Positions 6,669 to 9,252 of a stretch of DNA of 9,252 nucleotides are shown piece by piece. A program made the translations under genes and the position numbers. The DNA comes from JBOGEB01 sp050743125. Lineage in GTDB: Bacteria; Actinomycetota; Nitriliruptoria; Euzebyales; Egibacteraceae. The DNA is taken from NCBI GenBank assembly GCA_050743125.1, contig JBOGEB010000170.1, positions 1 to 9,252 of the forward strand, read 5' to 3'. Below the pieces are notes generated by a model that made no database searches, had not been told where the DNA came from, and saw only the letters and a program-made list of their open reading frames with translations. Within the stretch, counting starts at the first letter, position 1. The number at the start of each line of letters is the position of its first letter.

Positions 6669-8387
6669 TCAGGTGGGCAGCTGCTCCGCAAGGCGCTTGG
6701 CGAGCGTCAGCCCGGTGAGGACCGGGTTGACCGAGCCCACCGCCGGGAACAGCGACTGGTCACACGCGTAGGCGTTCTGGACGTGGTGGAAGCGGCCGAG
6801 CGGGTTGGTCACGGACGTGCCGGGGTCGTCCCCCATCCACAGGGTGCCCGACTCGTGGTACGTCGTTCCGAGCCCCTGGTGCCATTCTGGAAACGGACGG
6901 CTCAAGGGAAACGGCTGCGGCTTCCATCCCCCGTCGTAGAGATACTGGATGTTCGCTGGCGAGCCGGCCACGGCTTGAGCGAGGGCGAGCGCCGCCTGGT
7001 CCATGGCCTGCCACGTCAGAAGGTCGTCCGACCCGAGCTTGATCTGCGTGTAGGCCCTGGGGACGCCGAACTCGTCAGACTCGAACGGACTGAGGTTCAC
7101 CCAGCTCGTCGTCGGGTTCGGAACCGGCGACGTCCGGTCGCCCCGCATCTCACCGATCCCGCGCAGGGTGACCGTGACCCAGTCGGGATCGGTGTTCGCG
7201 AGCATTGCCCCGAGCGAATCAAGGTCCGGGATCATGCGGAACAGCAGCTCGTCGGATCCGGCGGCACTGGTCGACGCCGTGACCTGGATATGGAAGCGGC
7301 CCGATGGCGCCGCTCCCCGGACGAGCAGCGCCCCGGTCTGCACGTGCCCCGGCACCGGCGGCAGCGCTGAGCGGTGGATGCGGACCGTGAAGTCGCTGCG
7401 CACGTGGACCATCAGGTTCCGGCCCATGAGCGGGGACGGGAAGGAGTGCAGGGCCAGCCGCGTGCTCTCGATCGCGCTCGCGGCGACGATCACGGCACAG
7501 CTCGGCTCAACAGCCAAGAACACGCGCTGGCCGGAGACGTCGACCTCGACCGTGTGCACGACGCCGTCCGCCGCGTGCAGCTTGACCACGTGGGCCAGGG
7601 GCACCAGGAAGAGACGGCGGTTGGCGTCGTTGAAACCGGACGCGCCCACGTCCTCACGGATCGCGTCGATCAGCAGCGGCAGGCCGCTGTACTTGTCGAA
7701 GCTGAACAGGCCCGACACCGGTGAGTCCCCCTGAACGGCGAGTGGGGCGACCTGGACACCGTTGTCACCGATGTCCCCCTCGATGTCGGGCGTCCCCGCT
7801 GCCGCAGCGACGAACGCGCCGTACAGCGCGGTGTAGAGATCGCCCGTAATGAAATCGGTCTCCGGCACAACGCCGGTCTCGCTTTCCACGTACACGTAGT
7901 TGTCGGTCAAGTACTGGGCCGTTGAGGCTGGCCACTGCAGCAGGTCACCGGCCGTCAGCTTCGGGCACCATCCTCCCCAGTAGAGGGACTTCCCCCCGCT
8001 GCAGTAGGCAAGCCCGGGAAACTCGACGTTGCCGCGCCACGGCAGTCCCCAGACAAGGTCACGCGCGACGCCTGGATCGTTGTTCGGAGTGATCGGATCA
8101 GGTATGCCGAGACCGATCCGGCCCAGGTTCTGCACGTGCTCAGGAACGAAAAAACGACCGGCGTCGAGCAGGAGGACCCGCTTCCCCGGATGCTGCCGAT
8201 AGATCTTCGTCGCGCAGTAGGCGCCGTACATGCCTCCGCCGATGACCACGGCGGAGAAGGGTGGCCCGCCGTTGCCGGTCGCCTCTTGCCAAGTGCTGCA
8301 GATGAAGCGGCCGAAGGCGTCGATCGAGAACGTGGTGTCCTGCACCTGCACCTGCGGCTCAGCTGGGACAAGCTTCGGCAACGCCAT
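6669..8387 (-). CDS. GMC-family FAD-dependent oxidoreductase
   Basis: A 572-residue flavoenzyme of the glucose-methanol-choline superfamily, oxidising an alcohol or sugar hydroxyl with FAD. The Rossmann motif SAVVIGGGMYGAY (45-57; glycines 50, 52 and 55) leads to the acidic residue in LLLDAG (Asp75). The motif CSGGKSLYWGGW is the usual GMC flavin-contact loop; no histidine suits covalent FAD attachment there. The C-terminal GMC domain has YHESGTLWMG with the catalytic His511, and VGSVNPVLTGLTLA with the paired Asn554. Overall this is nearer the cholesterol-oxidase/pyranose-oxidase-like branch than choline dehydrogenase; the substrate cannot be named. I chose ATG 8387 because GGGGAGG lies 8 bases upstream. 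The frame runs on 61 codons to ATG 8570, with a hydrophobic piece MLGFLMPATVW but no clear signal peptide. No electron-acceptor partner gene is adjacent. Nothing further was recognised in 8388-8623. Confidence 0.9.
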   Translation of the reverse strand: MALPKLVPAEPQVQVQDTTFSIDAFGRFICSTWQEATGNGGPPFSAVVIGGGMYGAYCATKIYRQHPGKRVLLLDAGRFFVPEHVQNLGRIGLGIPDPITPNNDPGVARDLVWGLPWRGNVEFPGLAYCSGGKSLYWGGWCPKLTAGDLLQWPASTAQYLTDNYVYVESETGVVPETDFITGDLYTALYGAFVAAAAGTPDIEGDIGDNGVQVAPLAVQGDSPVSGLFSFDKYSGLPLLIDAIREDVGASGFNDANRRLFLVPLAHVVKLHAADGVVHTVEVDVSGQRVFLAVEPSCAVIVAASAIESTRLALHSFPSPLMGRNLMVHVRSDFTVRIHRSALPPVPGHVQTGALLVRGAAPSGRFHIQVTASTSAAGSDELLFRMIPDLDSLGAMLANTDPDWVTVTLRGIGEMRGDRTSPVPNPTTSWVNLSPFESDEFGVPRAYTQIKLGSDDLLTWQAMDQAALALAQAVAGSPANIQYLYDGGWKPQPFPLSRPFPEWHQGLGTTYHESGTLWMGDDPGTSVTNPLGRFHHVQNAYACDQSLFPAVGSVNPVLTGLTLAKRLAEQLPT

Positions 8388-8623
8388 CGCAAACCCCTCC
8401 CCGACGAACAGACCGGACACCCAGTGGTACTCGTCGGCTGTCGTCCCGGCAACGGCTGACCTGCCTGTCCAGACGGTGGCAGGCATCAGGAACCCGAGCA
8501 TGAGCTTCGACCGCCTCGTCAACTCAGTGGGTGGTGAGTGCCGAGAGGACACCGTTCTTGAGGCACGCACGGTGAGGTCCGCGCCCGCGTTGCCGGGCGT
8601 CTCGCTGTGCTGACCTTTCGTGA

Positions 8624-9252
8624 TCAGTCAAGGCATCCCAGCAGGGAACGACCATGTGTCCTGATGCTGGCGGTGACGCTGTCCCTGATGTCCGGAGCAG
8701 CACTGAGCTGATCGGCGTAACGAGGCCAGTGGGCGTGCACCTGCTGCACCAGATAGGCCACGTGGTCAGGAAGGTCGGCAGTGGGTGCGTTCAGGCGTCG
8801 CTGCAGCCGCGCAAAAGTGCCCAGGGTGACCACCTCGAATCGCCGGGACCCGCCGAATTTCAGCCCAAGCTCTTCCGGTCCGTCCGGAGGCTCCCGGTAA
8901 GGCGCCGTCGCCACCAGATCATAGGCCGGAGACAAGGTCGGAATCCGTGGATTACGGTAGATGAGCGACCAGTTCTTGAGGTGACCGTCCCCATTCGAGA
9001 TGAGGATAGAAAAGGCCAGCCGGCGTGCAAACTCTCGCAGAGCCTCGACGTCGCTTCCCCGATAGATGTGCGCGGCCACGGTCTCGTAGTTTCCTTGGTA
9101 CTTGATGTCAGGGTAAAAATTGCGAACTTTCTCCTCCAGCTGTGGGTCGGTGGAGAACTTGAAGGTCTCCACTCGCCACGGTTGGAGATCGTAGTCTTTC
9201 CAGATCCGCGCGATGGTGGAGTGGTCTAAGCCCACCTGGCGCTCCATCAGCC
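8624..9252 (-). CDS. Chimeric ORF: IS630-type transposase fragment fused to HipA-like kinase C-terminus
   Basis: The frame is open at the window edge; the first ATG inside is at 9247 and gives 207 residues. Residues 1-43 (DHSTIARIWKDYD, PWRVETFKFSTDPQLEEKV) are the helix-turn-helix/linker region of IS630-family transposases. From about residue 44 (FYPDIKYQGNYETVAAH) the protein becomes the C-terminal lobe of a HipA-like Ser/Thr kinase: ISNGDGHLKNWSLIY (84-97) holds the catalytic Asp87 and metal-binding Asn92, and LSPAYDLVATAPYR (105-118) holds the DFG-like Asp110. The HipA N-terminal domains, including the ATP-binding P-loop region, are absent, so kinase activity is unlikely. No antitoxin HipB is visible. 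The join is in frame at about 9118. It ends 236 bases upstream of the oxidoreductase start. This is probably a gene remnant rather than a functional toxin, although it has no internal stop. Confidence 0.8.
   Translation of the reverse strand, partial: LMERQVGLDHSTIARIWKDYDLQPWRVETFKFSTDPQLEEKVRNFYPDIKYQGNYETVAAHIYRGSDVEALREFARRLAFSILISNGDGHLKNWSLIYRNPRIPTLSPAYDLVATAPYREPPDGPEELGLKFGGSRRFEVVTLGTFARLQRRLNAPTADLPDHVAYLVQQVHAHWPRYADQLSAAPDIRDSVTASIRTHGRSLLGCLD
9119..9252 (-). mobile_element. IS630-family transposase fragment
   Basis: The conserved sequence block ending in RVETFKFSTDPQLEEKV normally continues into the DDE domain (VVGLYLNPP, then CVDEKSQIQAL). Here that domain is missing and HipA-like sequence follows at once. 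The fragment runs off the window edge, so its 5' end and any terminal inverted repeat are not visible. No IS630 right end or TA duplication could be seen at the join. Confidence 0.7.

Noticed and set aside
4938..6718. Long frames on both strands within the large plus-strand gene (4938-6320 minus, 5330-6718 plus)
   Set aside because: Low-complexity Arg/Gly/Ala/Pro translations typical of alternative frames in GC-rich coding DNA.

Overview
The window is a GC-rich actinobacterial chromosome segment. The dense G/C in third codon positions, the RepSA-like initiator, the GTG and TTG starts and the gene families all fit an actinomycete, perhaps Pseudonocardiaceae-like; the genus is a guess. It joins the decayed end of an integrated element, a short conserved chromosomal block and a right side carrying an uncharacterised gene, an oxidoreductase and transposon debris.

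Left (1-1484): the right end of an actinomycete integrative and conjugative element (AICE) in the order rep, xis, int, tRNA. The rep tail is frameshifted. The xis gene is intact. The integrase has an internal deletion that removes the region expected to hold the first catalytic arginine, so the element should be unable to mobilise itself. The 3' end of tRNA-Cys(GCA) faces the integrase and is the likely attachment site, with a pair of 9-bp direct repeats between them.

Middle (1485-4706): a minus-strand block. rsgA, a 30S-maturation GTPase, is followed by icd, NADP-dependent isocitrate dehydrogenase. Two small membrane-protein genes are then joined to icd and to each other by 4-base stop/start overlaps, and tRNA-Cys lies 32 bases further on. 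The most interesting structure is the rsgA leader. In transcription order it shows a promoter-like pair of boxes, a near-perfect Shine-Dalgarno sequence, a 30-codon open reading frame whose stop lies in a first hairpin, and a second long hairpin whose 3' arm contains most of the rsgA Shine-Dalgarno. This looks like a translation-sensing attenuator on a ribosome-assembly GTPase; the function is inferred, the parts are visible.

Right (4707-9252): a plus-strand gene for a large uncharacterised actinobacterial protein, divergent from rsgA, with a coding-like frame continuing 31 codons beyond its amber stop; a hairpin between convergent genes; a minus-strand GMC-family flavin oxidoreductase; and, at the window edge, an in-frame chimera of an IS630-type transposase fragment and the C-terminal part of a HipA-like kinase.

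Several reading frames are broken (rep, int, the last small membrane gene, and possibly the large plus-strand gene), while icd, rsgA and the oxidoreductase are intact. This fits a recombination-prone, decaying accessory region around a conserved core. Isolated sequencing errors cannot be excluded for the single-base shifts.
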